From Sphingobium sp. (lineage in GTDB: Bacteria; Pseudomonadota; Alphaproteobacteria; Sphingomonadales; Sphingomonadaceae), in NCBI RefSeq assembly GCF_003248505.1, contig NZ_QFOA01000016.1, positions 1-55,272 on the forward strand: DNA of 55,272 nucleotides, in the 5' to 3' direction. Both the position numbers and the translations under genes were made by a program. The notes below the pieces were generated by a model. The model was not told the origin of the DNA. It did no database searches and saw only the letters and a list, made by a program, of their open reading frames with translations. Below, piece after piece: positions 16,750 to 24,978 of the stretch. Numbering within the stretch: the first letter of the stretch is position 1; each line of letters starts with the position of its first letter.

Positions 16750-17390
16750 GATCGGCTTTTCCTTGTGCCTGCGGGAGCGACGCCCCGTGCGACGATGATG
16801 GCGCTGTCCGGGTCGGTCACGCTCGGTTCCACGTGGAACACACCTTGCCACGCCGGGCGCACGGCCTCCAGTTCATTCTGCGCCCCACGCCCTTTTGGCA
16901 GCACCCAAATCGTCTTGCAGTTCGCCAAATGCGTGGCGGAAGCCAGCAATTGTGGCAAAGGCGCATAGGCTCGCGCGCTGATGACAGCCGCCGCGCAAGG
17001 GGCACTGCTCTCGACGCGTGCACCGACCACCGTGGCATGTCGCAGCCCGACGCTATCGATGACATGACGCAGGAAATCGATCCGCTTGCGCCTGTTCTCG
17101 ATCATGATCACAGGACGATCGGTCAGGCACGCGACGACAACGCCGGGAAGGCCAGCGCCTGAACCCAGATCGACCCATGGCCCCTGCCCCGCATTCTCCG
17201 TGTGCAAAAGCAATTGAGCGGAATCGACGATATGGCGTGCCCAAAGATTCGGGACGGTAGAAGCGGCGATCAGATTCTGCTCGCCCATTCCTTCCAACAA
17301 CAGCGCTATGTAGCGTTCAAGCCGGTCCCAGGTTTCACGTGGAACATCGCAATGGGTGCCGAGCCATGCGCGGGCTTCATCTTCCGTCAC
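16746..17390 (-). CDS. rsmG: 16S rRNA (guanine-527-N7)-methyltransferase
   Basis: RsmG/GidB, the SAM-dependent enzyme that makes m7G527 in 16S rRNA, 214 aa. The SAM-binding motif I is seen as VDLGSGAGLPG, and the RRKRIDFLRHV segment is typical of the family. Two parS-like sites lie inside the reading frame: one encodes Val-Pro-Arg-Glu-Thr near the N-terminus, the other Phe-His-Val-Glu-Pro near the C-terminus. It overlaps mnmG by 4 nt upstream and parA by 4 nt downstream. Confidence 0.95.
   Translation of the reverse strand: MTEDEARAWLGTHCDVPRETWDRLERYIALLLEGMGEQNLIAASTVPNLWARHIVDSAQLLLHTENAGQGPWVDLGSGAGLPGVVVACLTDRPVIMIENRRKRIDFLRHVIDSVGLRHATVVGARVESSAPCAAAVISARAYAPLPQLLASATHLANCKTIWVLPKGRGAQNELEAVRPAWQGVFHVEPSVTDPDSAIIVARGVAPAGTRKSRS
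16826..16839. promoter_or_regulatory. parS-like ParB-binding site 1
   Basis: A perfect 14 bp palindrome, GTTCCACGTGGAAC, matching the conserved bacterial parS core (TGTTNCACGTGAAACA-type). It lies near the 3' end of rsmG, about 0.9 kb from parB, and encodes the residues FHVEP on the minus strand. It is a probable ParB nucleation site. Confidence 0.85.
17332..17345. promoter_or_regulatory. parS-like ParB-binding site 2
   Basis: GTTTCACGTGGAAC followed by A, a parS-like near palindrome with one asymmetric position. It lies in the 5' part of rsmG, encoding VPRET on the minus strand. It sits 0.5 kb from site 1. Confidence 0.85.
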
Positions 17391-19237
17391 GCGGCCTGAC
17401 GCCTGACATGCACGAGGATCGCAGCCAGCGCCGCGGGGGTCACACCCCGTACACGCCCCGCCGCCGCCAGGCTTTCCGGCTGCGCAGCATCCAGCCGCTC
17501 GATCATCTCATTCGACAAACCGCCCACTGCCGCGAAGTGGAAACCGGGAGGGATCAGGACACGTTCGTTCCGGCGTAACTCTGCGATCTCGGCCTTCTGC
17601 CTTTCCAGGTAAGGGGCATAACGCGCGTCTTCCAGAATCTCCGCGCGCAAATCGCCAGGGGCATCGCGCAAGGCCGGGCTGGCATCCATCAAAAGCGATG
17701 CAGGCACTTCCGGAAACCGAGCCCACGCGAACAGCGATCGCCGCGCTCCGTCCTGACGCACGGCCGCACCTGCGCGCGCCATTTCGGTGGCGGTGGCGAT
17801 GGTCGAAAGTTCGGTTTCGATCTGGCGGCGCAAGGTTTGACGACGCTGAATGCGCTTCGCTCTTTCCCCACCTATTAAACCGTGCGCCAGGCCGATATCC
17901 GCCAAGCGCGTTTCGGCGTTATCAGCACGCAGGCGCAATCGATACTCGGCACGGGCGGTCAGCATTCGGTAAGGCTCGGTCACGCCTTGCAGCACCAGAT
18001 CGTCGATCATCACGCCGATGTATGAACTGGCGCGATCGAGGATCAACGCATCTTCCCGCGCAACCGATGCCGCTGCGTTCGTACCGGCGATCAGTCCCTG
18101 TGCCGCAGCCTCTTCATATCCCGTCGTGCCATTGATCTGCCCGGCGCAGAAGAGGCCGCTAACGGTGCGCGATTCCAGTGTCGAGAGGAGCGTACGCGGA
18201 TCGACATGGTCATATTCGACCGCATAGCCCGGCACGGCGATTACCGCCCGTTCCAAGCCTGCCATCGACCGTATCATCGCGGTCTGCACGTCGACCGGCA
18301 ACGACGTGCTGATGCCGTTGGGATAGACGAGGTGATCGTCCAGCCCCTCCGGCTCCAGAAAAACCTGATGACCATCGCGGTCGCCGAAGCGCAGCACCTT
18401 GTCCTCGATAGACGGGCAATAGCGCGGCCCCCGCCCCTCTATCGCACCGCTGAACAGGGGTGAGCGATCCAGCCCGCCACGAATGATGTCATGCGTCGCC
18501 GTCGTCGTACGTGTGATGGCGCAGGCGAGCTGGGGCAGCGCACGACCCTTCGACAGGGCCGACATGGTCCAGTTCAGCTGGTCCGAAGGCTGGGCCTCCA
18601 GCGCCGCCCAATCGACGGTGCGTCCATCGATACGCGGCGGCGTTCCGGTTTTCAGCCGGGCGATGGGCAAACCGAGCGCATGAAGTTGAAGCCCGAGCCG
18701 GGTAGCGGCGCGCTCCCCTATCCGACCGCCCTCTTCCCGTTCGGTGCCGCGGAACATGCGGGCCGCAAGGAAGGTACCGGTGGCGAGGACCACCGCACCG
18801 GCGGACAGCCGGCGACCGTCGGCAAGTTCGACGCCTGAGATGGAACCGAAGTCCAGCACAAGGCCTGCCGCTTCGCCCTCGACGATATCGAGATCGCGAA
18901 AATCTTCGAGCAGTGCATGGATCGCCTGCCGATAACGCGTGCGGTCGGCTTGGATACGCGGGCCTTGTACAGCAGCACCTTTGCTGCTGTTCAGCATCCG
19001 GTAATGGATCGCTGCGGCATCTGCGGCGCGCGCGATCAGGCCATCGAGTGCATCGACTTCCCGGACAAGGTGCCCTTTGCCTAAACCGCCGATTGCCGGA
19101 TTGCACGACATGGCGCCCACGGTTGTGCGATCGAAGGTGACGAGCGCGACCCGCGCGCCCTTCCGCGCTGCCGCCGCCGCCGCTTCGCATCCCGCATGGC
19201 CGCCGCCGACCACGATCACGTCATAGCTTGTCTGCAT
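17387..19237 (-). CDS. mnmG: tRNA uridine-5-carboxymethylaminomethyl modification enzyme MnmG
   Basis: FAD-dependent GidA/MnmG, 616 aa, which with MnmE installs (carboxymethyl)aminomethyl groups on wobble U34. The N-terminal FAD-binding GGGHAGCEAA motif is clear, as are GPRIQADRTRY and the two Cys-containing GLFCAGQINGTTGYEEAAAQG regions. The C-terminal MnmE-binding helical domain ends near VRRQAA. The length matches the family. It is separated from mnmE by a 59 bp gap that holds a parS-like site. Confidence 0.96.
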   Translation of the reverse strand: MQTSYDVIVVGGGHAGCEAAAAAARKGARVALVTFDRTTVGAMSCNPAIGGLGKGHLVREVDALDGLIARAADAAAIHYRMLNSSKGAAVQGPRIQADRTRYRQAIHALLEDFRDLDIVEGEAAGLVLDFGSISGVELADGRRLSAGAVVLATGTFLAARMFRGTEREEGGRIGERAATRLGLQLHALGLPIARLKTGTPPRIDGRTVDWAALEAQPSDQLNWTMSALSKGRALPQLACAITRTTTATHDIIRGGLDRSPLFSGAIEGRGPRYCPSIEDKVLRFGDRDGHQVFLEPEGLDDHLVYPNGISTSLPVDVQTAMIRSMAGLERAVIAVPGYAVEYDHVDPRTLLSTLESRTVSGLFCAGQINGTTGYEEAAAQGLIAGTNAAASVAREDALILDRASSYIGVMIDDLVLQGVTEPYRMLTARAEYRLRLRADNAETRLADIGLAHGLIGGERAKRIQRRQTLRRQIETELSTIATATEMARAGAAVRQDGARRSLFAWARFPEVPASLLMDASPALRDAPGDLRAEILEDARYAPYLERQKAEIAELRRNERVLIPPGFHFAAVGGLSNEMIERLDAAQPESLAAAGRVRGVTPAALAAILVHVRRQAA

Positions 19238-19277
19238 GGCCTGCCCTTACCAGAACAGCGGCCATCGGGTCAAAAGC

Positions 19278-19291
19278 GTTCCACGTGGAAC
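19278..19291. promoter_or_regulatory. parS-like ParB-binding site 3
   Basis: A perfect GTTCCACGTGGAAC palindrome followed by A, in the only short non-coding gap of the mnmE-mnmG-rsmG-parAB run. Its position free of coding constraint makes it a good candidate for the principal site. Confidence 0.88.
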
Positions 19292-19296
19292 ATGCA

Positions 19297-20580
19297 TCAT
19301 TTGCCGATGCAAAAACCGCCGAACAGTCGGTCGAGCATATCCTCGGTCCCGGCCTGCCCCGTCAGGGAGTCGATTGCATTCCGGCCCAGTCTCAGTTCTT
19401 CGGCCAGGAGAAGCATATCCGTATGACGGTGCGCGGTGGTGAGATGGCCGTGTAGCTGTCGCACTCGGTGTCTCTGTCTCTCATGCAGCGCATAGTCGCT
19501 GGGGCCGGGGAGCAGCCGGGCGGCGCTTTGCAGAATTCGGTCCGTCAGGCGATCCATTCCCTCGCCCGTTATTGCCGAAATGTTGAGCCCTGCCTCATCC
19601 GATGTCCGCCGGTCGCGTTGAGCGGCGACAAGGATCGCGTCCTCCCGGGGCATAGCATCGGCGTCGCCCAGCCACAGGATGATGTCCGCCGCGTCCAAGG
19701 CCGAACGCGCCCGGGCGACACCGATCGCTTCGACCGGATCGGCACTGTCTTCGCGTAAGCCTGCGGTGTCGGTGATAAGGAAAGCGACGCCCCCGATGGA
19801 GGCGGGCACCTCGATCCGGTCACGGGTGGTCCCCGCAATATCGGACACAATCGCAGCATCCCTTCTGACCAGTGCGTTAAGCAGGGTCGATTTCCCCGCG
19901 TTGGGCGGTCCGGCGAGCACCACACGCACGCCGTCACGCAATCGCTCTGCGGACGGCGCGGCCAATGTCCGCCCCACTTCGTCGGCAAGCACGGCGATGC
20001 CGTCCGCGATCTCCTCCTCTATCGCGGCGTCCGGTACATCGTCCTCGTCGGAAAAATCGAGCGCCGCTTCCGCCATCGCCGACAGGCCCAACAAGGCATT
20101 GCGCCAACCGTCCACTTTTCGGGAAAAATGCCCCTCCGCCATCAGCAACGCTGCGCGCCGCTGGCTCTGGGTCTCAGCGGTCAACAGGTCGGCAAGGCCC
20201 TCGACCGCATTTAGGTCCATGCGCTCATTGGCAAATGCCCGCCGCGTAAACTCTCCCGCCTCGGCCTTTCGCAGCCCGGCCATGCGCGAAAGCGCCGATT
20301 CCACCGCCGCGATGACGGCGCGACCGCCATGGCAATGCAACTCGACCATATCCTCGCCGGTGACGGTCGCCGGCCCTGGCATCCATAATACGAGAGCCCG
20401 GTCCAACGGCCCCTCTTCCGGGTCGGTCAGTAGGCGAAGGCTGGCGGTGCGCGGTGGCGGCAGGGCCCGACCCGACAGGCGTCTAAGCGCCTCCCCCGCC
20501 TGCATGCCGCTGATCCGAATGACGGCAATCCCCGCAGGCGGTGCGCCGCTCGACAAGGCGAAGATGGTGGCATTCGGCAC
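19297..20580 (-). CDS. mnmE: tRNA modification GTPase MnmE
   Basis: MnmE/TrmE GTPase, 427 aa, partner of MnmG in wobble-uridine modification. The N-terminal folate-binding domain (about 1-115) begins with TIFALSSG. The G domain is inserted in the helical domain: G1 GPPNAGKS, the G2/G3 region IAGTTRD and DTAGLRED. The protein ends in the diagnostic Cys-Ile-Gly-Lys, whose Cys is required for activity. The gene follows the small DUF6489-like gene by 11 bp. Confidence 0.96.
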   Translation of the reverse strand: MPNATIFALSSGAPPAGIAVIRISGMQAGEALRRLSGRALPPPRTASLRLLTDPEEGPLDRALVLWMPGPATVTGEDMVELHCHGGRAVIAAVESALSRMAGLRKAEAGEFTRRAFANERMDLNAVEGLADLLTAETQSQRRAALLMAEGHFSRKVDGWRNALLGLSAMAEAALDFSDEDDVPDAAIEEEIADGIAVLADEVGRTLAAPSAERLRDGVRVVLAGPPNAGKSTLLNALVRRDAAIVSDIAGTTRDRIEVPASIGGVAFLITDTAGLREDSADPVEAIGVARARSALDAADIILWLGDADAMPREDAILVAAQRDRRTSDEAGLNISAITGEGMDRLTDRILQSAARLLPGPSDYALHERQRHRVRQLHGHLTTAHRHTDMLLLAEELRLGRNAIDSLTGQAGTEDMLDRLFGGFCIGK

Positions 20581-20591
20581 AGTCGGTGGCG

Positions 20592-20849
20592 TTACTTCTT
20601 GTCGTCCTTCGACGACGATCCCATGCCCGACAGCCCCAGATTGACCATCTGCTGGAAAAGACGCATCCCGGCGTCGCCCATGGGCGAAAAGCTTTTGAAC
20701 AGCGTTTCCATCTGTTCGGCGCTGCCGATGCCGTCGAACCCGTCGAGCATTGTCTTGATATATTTGTCATGGATGGGCGTCACGTCCGGCAGGCCCAGAA
20801 AGGCACGCGCCTCCGCCGGGGAGCAATCGACATCGACGGTAACCTTCAT
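20592..20849 (-). CDS. DUF6489-like small protein
   Basis: An 85 aa protein starting with MKVTVDVDCSP and rich in Met, Phe and Gln in its helical C-terminal half, ending in a Ser/Asp/Lys tail. Small proteins of this type are found beside mnmE in sphingomonads and relatives; I attribute it to DUF6489 from memory of that context. No catalytic motif is visible. Co-transcription with mnmE (11 bp gap) suggests a role tied to tRNA modification or simply shared expression. Confidence 0.65.
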   Translation of the reverse strand: MKVTVDVDCSPAEARAFLGLPDVTPIHDKYIKTMLDGFDGIGSAEQMETLFKSFSPMGDAGMRLFQQMVNLGLSGMGSSSKDDKK

Positions 20850-21002
20850 AGCCCTGACCTTTCCTGCACCGGCGTGACCGCCATCGTCTCCATGCCGCAA
20901 ATGCCGCGCTCATGGCAAATTTTTAACGCGCTCTCGCGGTTGCAAGCGGGCGGCGGCCCGCCAATATGCCAGCCTGCATCAATGGCGAGAGGCGACGGCA
21001 AA

Positions 21003-21704
21003 ATGAGCGAATTCCAATCGATCAAGACTCTGGCGGGCGACAAGAGCTTCGACACCTATGTCGCTCTGCCGGACGGCGAAGCGACAGCGGCAATCGTCGT
21101 CGTGCAGGAAATTTTCGGCGTGACCGAAGGCATCCGCCGCAAATGCGACAGTTGGGCCAAGGCAGGTTACGCCGCTTACGCGCCCGATCTTTTCTGGCAG
21201 TTCGAACCGCATATCGAGCTTGACCCGGACGTACCGGATGAGATGGAAAAGGCGCTGGGATATCTCCCCAAATTCGACCAGGATCAGGCGATCCGCGATA
21301 TCGAAGCGACGATCAAGGTTGCGCGCGATGCGATGGGTAGCGAAGGCAAGGTCGGCGTCGTGGGGTATTGCCTGGGTGGGCGGCTTGCTTTCATGTCGGC
21401 GTGCCGGACCGATGGCGATGCTTTTGTCGGCTATTATGGTGTCGGCATCGACAATCTGCTGGGCGAGCAGCAGGCCATCGGCAAACCGACGATGTTGCAT
21501 ATCCCGACCGATGACGGTTTCGTTCCCGCCGACGTTCAAAAGGCGATGCACGAAGGGTTGAAGGACAATCGGCATGTGACGTTGCACGATTATGAGGGGC
21601 TGGATCACGGCTTCGCATCCGAAATGGGCAAGCGCCGGGTCGAGGAAGCGGCCCAGCTTGCCGACCGCCGCACCGCCGATTTCTTTGCGCAGGCGCTGGC
21701 ATGA
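21003..21704 (+). CDS. Dienelactone hydrolase family protein
   Basis: Alpha/beta hydrolase of the dienelactone hydrolase family, 233 aa. The catalytic triad is visible as Cys in GYCLGG, Asp in the TDDGFVP segment and His in GLDHGFA. Dienelactone hydrolases open the lactone in chlorocatechol breakdown, but most chromosomal homologues have other or unknown ester substrates; no aromatic-degradation genes are nearby. The ATG at 21003 has GGCGAGAGG upstream. It overlaps the oxidoreductase gene by 4 nt, so the two form a small operon. Confidence 0.87.
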   Translation: MSEFQSIKTLAGDKSFDTYVALPDGEATAAIVVVQEIFGVTEGIRRKCDSWAKAGYAAYAPDLFWQFEPHIELDPDVPDEMEKALGYLPKFDQDQAIRDIEATIKVARDAMGSEGKVGVVGYCLGGRLAFMSACRTDGDAFVGYYGVGIDNLLGEQQAIGKPTMLHIPTDDGFVPADVQKAMHEGLKDNRHVTLHDYEGLDHGFASEMGKRRVEEAAQLADRRTADFFAQALA

Positions 21705-22672
21705 CCGACCGGGGCTCGCGGATCGTCATTCGCAGCCACGGCGGACCGGAGGTGATGGAGGAGGAGCGGTTCGACGTCGCCCCTCCCCCCGCCGGGCATG
21801 TCGTCGTGCGGACCGAAGCGATCGGGCTGAACTATATCGACACTTATTTCCGCAGCGGTCTCTACCCTGCCGACCTGCCTTTGACCCTCGGCTCGGAAGC
21901 GGCAGGCCGGGTGGAGGCGGTGGGTGACGGCGTCACCGGCTTTCGCGTCGGGGATCGGGTGGCGTGCGGAACGGCGCGGGGCAGCTACACGACGCACTGG
22001 ACGGTACCCGCCGCGCAATTGGTTGCCCTCCCCGAAACCGTCAGCGCGCAAAGTGCCGCCGCCCTGATGCTCAAGGGCATGACGGCCTGCTTCCTGGCGG
22101 AAGATATTTCGCCGCTCAGCGCCGGTCAGGTCGCGCTCGTCCATGCGGCGGCAGGCGGGGTCGGGTCGGTTCTGGTGCCATGGCTTCGTGACAAGGGCGT
22201 GCGGGTCATCGCCCATAGCGGCTCCCCGGCCAAGGCGGCGACGGTCGACGCCGACCACAGTTTGCACGGGGATTTGGCCGATCTGGCGTCGAGCGTGCGG
22301 GATCTGACCGGGGGCGAGGGTGTCGACATCGTCTACGACGGCGTCGGAAAGGACAGCTGGACCGCTTCGCTGGCCAGCGTCAGGCGACGCGGTATGATTG
22401 TCAGCTATGGCAACGCGTCGGGAGCGGTGCCGCCCATCGGCCTGCTCGACCTCAGCCGCGGCGGTTCGTTGTTCGTCACTCGACCGACCTTGTTCGACTA
22501 TGTCGCCACGCGCGAGGAACTGGAGCGCACGGCGGCACGATTGTTCGACCGGATCGAACGGGGCGTCGTGACGGCGGCAGTGAACCAAAGCTTTGCACTG
22601 TCGGATGTCGCGGACGCGCACCGCGCGCTCGAATCGCGCAGCACGACCGGCGCGACGGTGCTTATCCCCTGA
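21701..22672 (+). CDS. Zinc-independent quinone oxidoreductase (Qor-like MDR)
   Basis: Medium-chain dehydrogenase/reductase without zinc ligands, 323 aa, close to NADPH:quinone reductase (QOR). The N-terminal GroES-like domain has GLNYIDTYFRSGLYP, typical of QOR. The nucleotide-binding motif is AAAGGVGS. It likely reduces quinones or enones with NADPH. It is translationally coupled (ATGA) to the dienelactone hydrolase gene, which hints at a shared substrate pathway or detoxification. Confidence 0.88.
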   Translation: MTDRGSRIVIRSHGGPEVMEEERFDVAPPPAGHVVVRTEAIGLNYIDTYFRSGLYPADLPLTLGSEAAGRVEAVGDGVTGFRVGDRVACGTARGSYTTHWTVPAAQLVALPETVSAQSAAALMLKGMTACFLAEDISPLSAGQVALVHAAAGGVGSVLVPWLRDKGVRVIAHSGSPAKAATVDADHSLHGDLADLASSVRDLTGGEGVDIVYDGVGKDSWTASLASVRRRGMIVSYGNASGAVPPIGLLDLSRGGSLFVTRPTLFDYVATREELERTAARLFDRIERGVVTAAVNQSFALSDVADAHRALESRSTTGATVLIP

Positions 22673-22687
22673 TCGTGGCCAAGCGGG

Positions 22688-22719
22688 CGACGCCGCCCAC
22701 ATCTCGGTCGGCGGCGTTG
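22688..22719. terminator. Hairpin between convergent genes (weak)
   Basis: An inverted repeat, CGACGCCGCC paired with GGCGGCGTTG (one G-T pair), lies between the stops of the oxidoreductase and terC-like genes. It has no U-tract on either side, so it may end transcription only with Rho, or stabilise 3' ends. Confidence 0.35.
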
Positions 22720-22724
22720 TCCCG

Positions 22725-23447
22725 TCAGGCAAACAGGGTGAGCAAACCTACATTCTGATCCACAAAACCCTCGTAGATCATCTTGACCGCCACATAGACG
22801 ATAACGGCAAGGCCGATATAGGCGATCCACCGGAAGCGCTCGATATAATGAGCGATGATATTCGCGGCGAGACCCATCAGTGCGACCGACAGTACCAGGC
22901 CGATCATCAGAATGCCCGGATGATCGCGCGCAGCGCCCGCAACCGCCAGAACATTGTCGAGGCTCATCGACACGTCGGCCACCGCAACCGCCCAGGCCGC
23001 TCCGGCGAAGCTCTTGGCCGGGCGAAGGCCCGACACATCGTCGTCGCTGGCGTCATCGGGCGTGTCCGCCCCGCGCTTGGGATGCAACTCGCGCCACATC
23101 TTCCAGCTCACCCACAGCAGCAGCAGCCCGCCTGCAAGGATCAGGCCGACGATCTGCATCAGCTGGCTGACCACCAGGGCAAAGGCGATCCGCAGCACCA
23201 GCGCCGCCAGAATGCCTATCAGGATGACCTTCTTGCGCTGGTCGGCGGGAAGGCCCGCTGCCAACGCACCGACGACGATGGCGTTGTCGCCCGCCAGCAG
23301 CACGTCGATCATCAGCACCTGTACGAAGGCGGATAGCGCCGACGGTGACGTGATATTGCTGAAATCGTTGAGGATATGCTGCCAGATATCGGCAGGTGAG
23401 CCGATACCTTGAGCAGCGGACGCAGCAGAGGCGAGCAGGTCGAACAT
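22725..23447 (-). CDS. TerC/YjbE-family membrane protein
   Basis: Integral membrane protein of the TerC family, 240 aa, with about seven membrane segments. The two family acidic motifs are present: LLAGDNAIVVG in helix 2 and SMSLDNVLAVAG in a later helix. Some members export manganese, others have been linked to tellurite resistance or to metal loading of exoproteins. A charged loop rich in Asp (TPDDASDDD) separates the halves. It lies 22 bp downstream of rho and could be co-transcribed with it. Confidence 0.85.
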   Translation of the reverse strand: MFDLLASAASAAQGIGSPADIWQHILNDFSNITSPSALSAFVQVLMIDVLLAGDNAIVVGALAAGLPADQRKKVILIGILAALVLRIAFALVVSQLMQIVGLILAGGLLLLWVSWKMWRELHPKRGADTPDDASDDDVSGLRPAKSFAGAAWAVAVADVSMSLDNVLAVAGAARDHPGILMIGLVLSVALMGLAANIIAHYIERFRWIAYIGLAVIVYVAVKMIYEGFVDQNVGLLTLFA

Positions 23448-23469
23448 CGCGGCCTAACGTCCTTTGCGC

Positions 23470-24726
23470 TTACTGGTTCATCGTCGCGAAGAAATCCTCG
23501 TTGGTCTTGGAGTCCTTCATCTTGTCGAGCAGGAACTCCATCGCATCGACCGTACCCATCTGCATGAGGATGCGACGCAGAACCCACATCTTGCTGAGCG
23601 TCGGCTTTTCGACCAGCAGTTCCTCCTTGCGGGTACCGGACTTGCCGACGTCGAGCGCGGGGAAGATGCGCTTGTCCGCAACCTTGCGGTCGAGCACGAT
23701 TTCCGAATTGCCGGTGCCCTTGAATTCTTCGAAGATGACTTCGTCCATCCGGCTGCCCGTATCGATCAGCGCGGTGGCGATGATCGAAAGCGATCCGCCC
23801 TCTTCGATATTGCGCGCCGCGCCGAAGAAGCGCTTGGGCCGCTGAAGCGCATTGGCGTCCACGCCGCCCGTCAGCACCTTGCCCGACGAGGGCACCACTG
23901 TGTTGTACGCACGGCCGAGGCGGGTGATCGAATCGAGCAGGATCACCACGTCCTTCTTGTGTTCGACCAGCCGCTTGGCCTTTTCGATCACCATTTCGGC
24001 GACCTGGACGTGGCGGGTGGCAGGCTCGTCGAAGGTGGAGGAAACGACCTCGCCCTTCACGCTGCGCTGCATGTCGGTGACTTCCTCGGGCCGTTCGTCG
24101 ATCAGCAGGACGATGAGGAAGACTTCGGGATGATTGTCCGTGATCGCCTTGGCGATGTTCTGGAGCATCACCGTCTTGCCGACGCGCGGCGGCGCGACGA
24201 TCAGCGTGCGCTGGCCCTTGCCCTGCGGTGATACGATGTCGATGACGCGTGCCGACTTGTCCTTGATCGTCGGGTCGAGCGTGTCGAGCCGCAGCTTCTG
24301 TTCGGGATAGAGCGGGGTCAGATTGTCGAAGTTGACGCGATGACGGACCGCATCGGGATCGTCGAAATTGACGGTGTTGAGCTTCGTCAGGGCGAAATAG
24401 CGCTCGCCGTCCTTGGGCGCGCGGATTTCGCCTTCCACGGTGTCGCCCGTGCGCAGGCCGAACTTGCGGACCTGGTTGGGGGATACGTAGATGTCGTCGG
24501 GACCGGCGAGGAAATTGGCTTCGGGCGACCGCAGGAAGCCGAAGCCGTCAGTCAGCACTTCGATCGTGCCTTCGCCCATGATCTGCTCGCCATTCTCGGC
24601 CTCGGCCTTGAGGATCGCGAACATCAGGTCCTGCTTGCGCAGCGTCGACGCGCCTTCCACGCCCAGTTCTTCGGCCATGGTGACGAGGTCGGCGGGCGCT
24701 TTTTTCTTGAGGTCCTTGAGATGCAT
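23470..24726 (-). CDS. rho: Transcription termination factor Rho
   Basis: Hexameric RNA helicase that ends transcription at C-rich rut sites, 418 aa (the normal short form). Order: N-terminal helix-extended domain, cold-shock RNA-binding fold (about 50-120; GFGFLRSPEANF), Walker A region APPRVGKT, Walker B VILLDSITRLGRAYN, Q-loop/R-loop segments and the conserved C-terminal MDAMEF-like helix. The start at 24726 begins MHLKDLKKK, the usual Rho N-terminus. The leader is strikingly pyrimidine-rich, fitting autoregulation. Confidence 0.96.
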   Translation of the reverse strand: MHLKDLKKKAPADLVTMAEELGVEGASTLRKQDLMFAILKAEAENGEQIMGEGTIEVLTDGFGFLRSPEANFLAGPDDIYVSPNQVRKFGLRTGDTVEGEIRAPKDGERYFALTKLNTVNFDDPDAVRHRVNFDNLTPLYPEQKLRLDTLDPTIKDKSARVIDIVSPQGKGQRTLIVAPPRVGKTVMLQNIAKAITDNHPEVFLIVLLIDERPEEVTDMQRSVKGEVVSSTFDEPATRHVQVAEMVIEKAKRLVEHKKDVVILLDSITRLGRAYNTVVPSSGKVLTGGVDANALQRPKRFFGAARNIEEGGSLSIIATALIDTGSRMDEVIFEEFKGTGNSEIVLDRKVADKRIFPALDVGKSGTRKEELLVEKPTLSKMWVLRRILMQMGTVDAMEFLLDKMKDSKTNEDFFATMNQ

Positions 24727-24740
24727 GGTCGAATAGGTCC

Positions 24741-24785
24741 GATAAGGAAGGGAGAAGAGTGACCGGAGAGGAAGGAAAGAAATGC
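24741..24785 (-). promoter_or_regulatory. C/U-rich, rut-like leader of rho
   Basis: On the minus strand, the 45 nt just upstream of rho are almost all pyrimidines (runs such as UUUCUUUCCUUCCUCUCC and CUCUUCUCCCUUCC) with very few G. That is the composition of a Rho-utilisation site. Autogenous attenuation of rho in its leader is well known in E. coli. Here the site lies 15-60 nt before the start codon. This is inferred from composition only. Confidence 0.5.
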
Positions 24786-24978
24786 GGACGCGGGGCCCGT
24801 GGCGCATCCCGCTCCGGACGGGCGGGATGGATAGTTGGCCATTTACCGGTCCCCGCTATGCCAAGTCAAGGCGCGAGCTTAGCGGGAAGAGAGGAAATCC
24901 CGCGCGGCGAGGCGCGGCTCTGGCGAAGTGGGGGGCGATGGTGGTATAAGGCGGCATAACGGATCCGGGGACGAGGAT

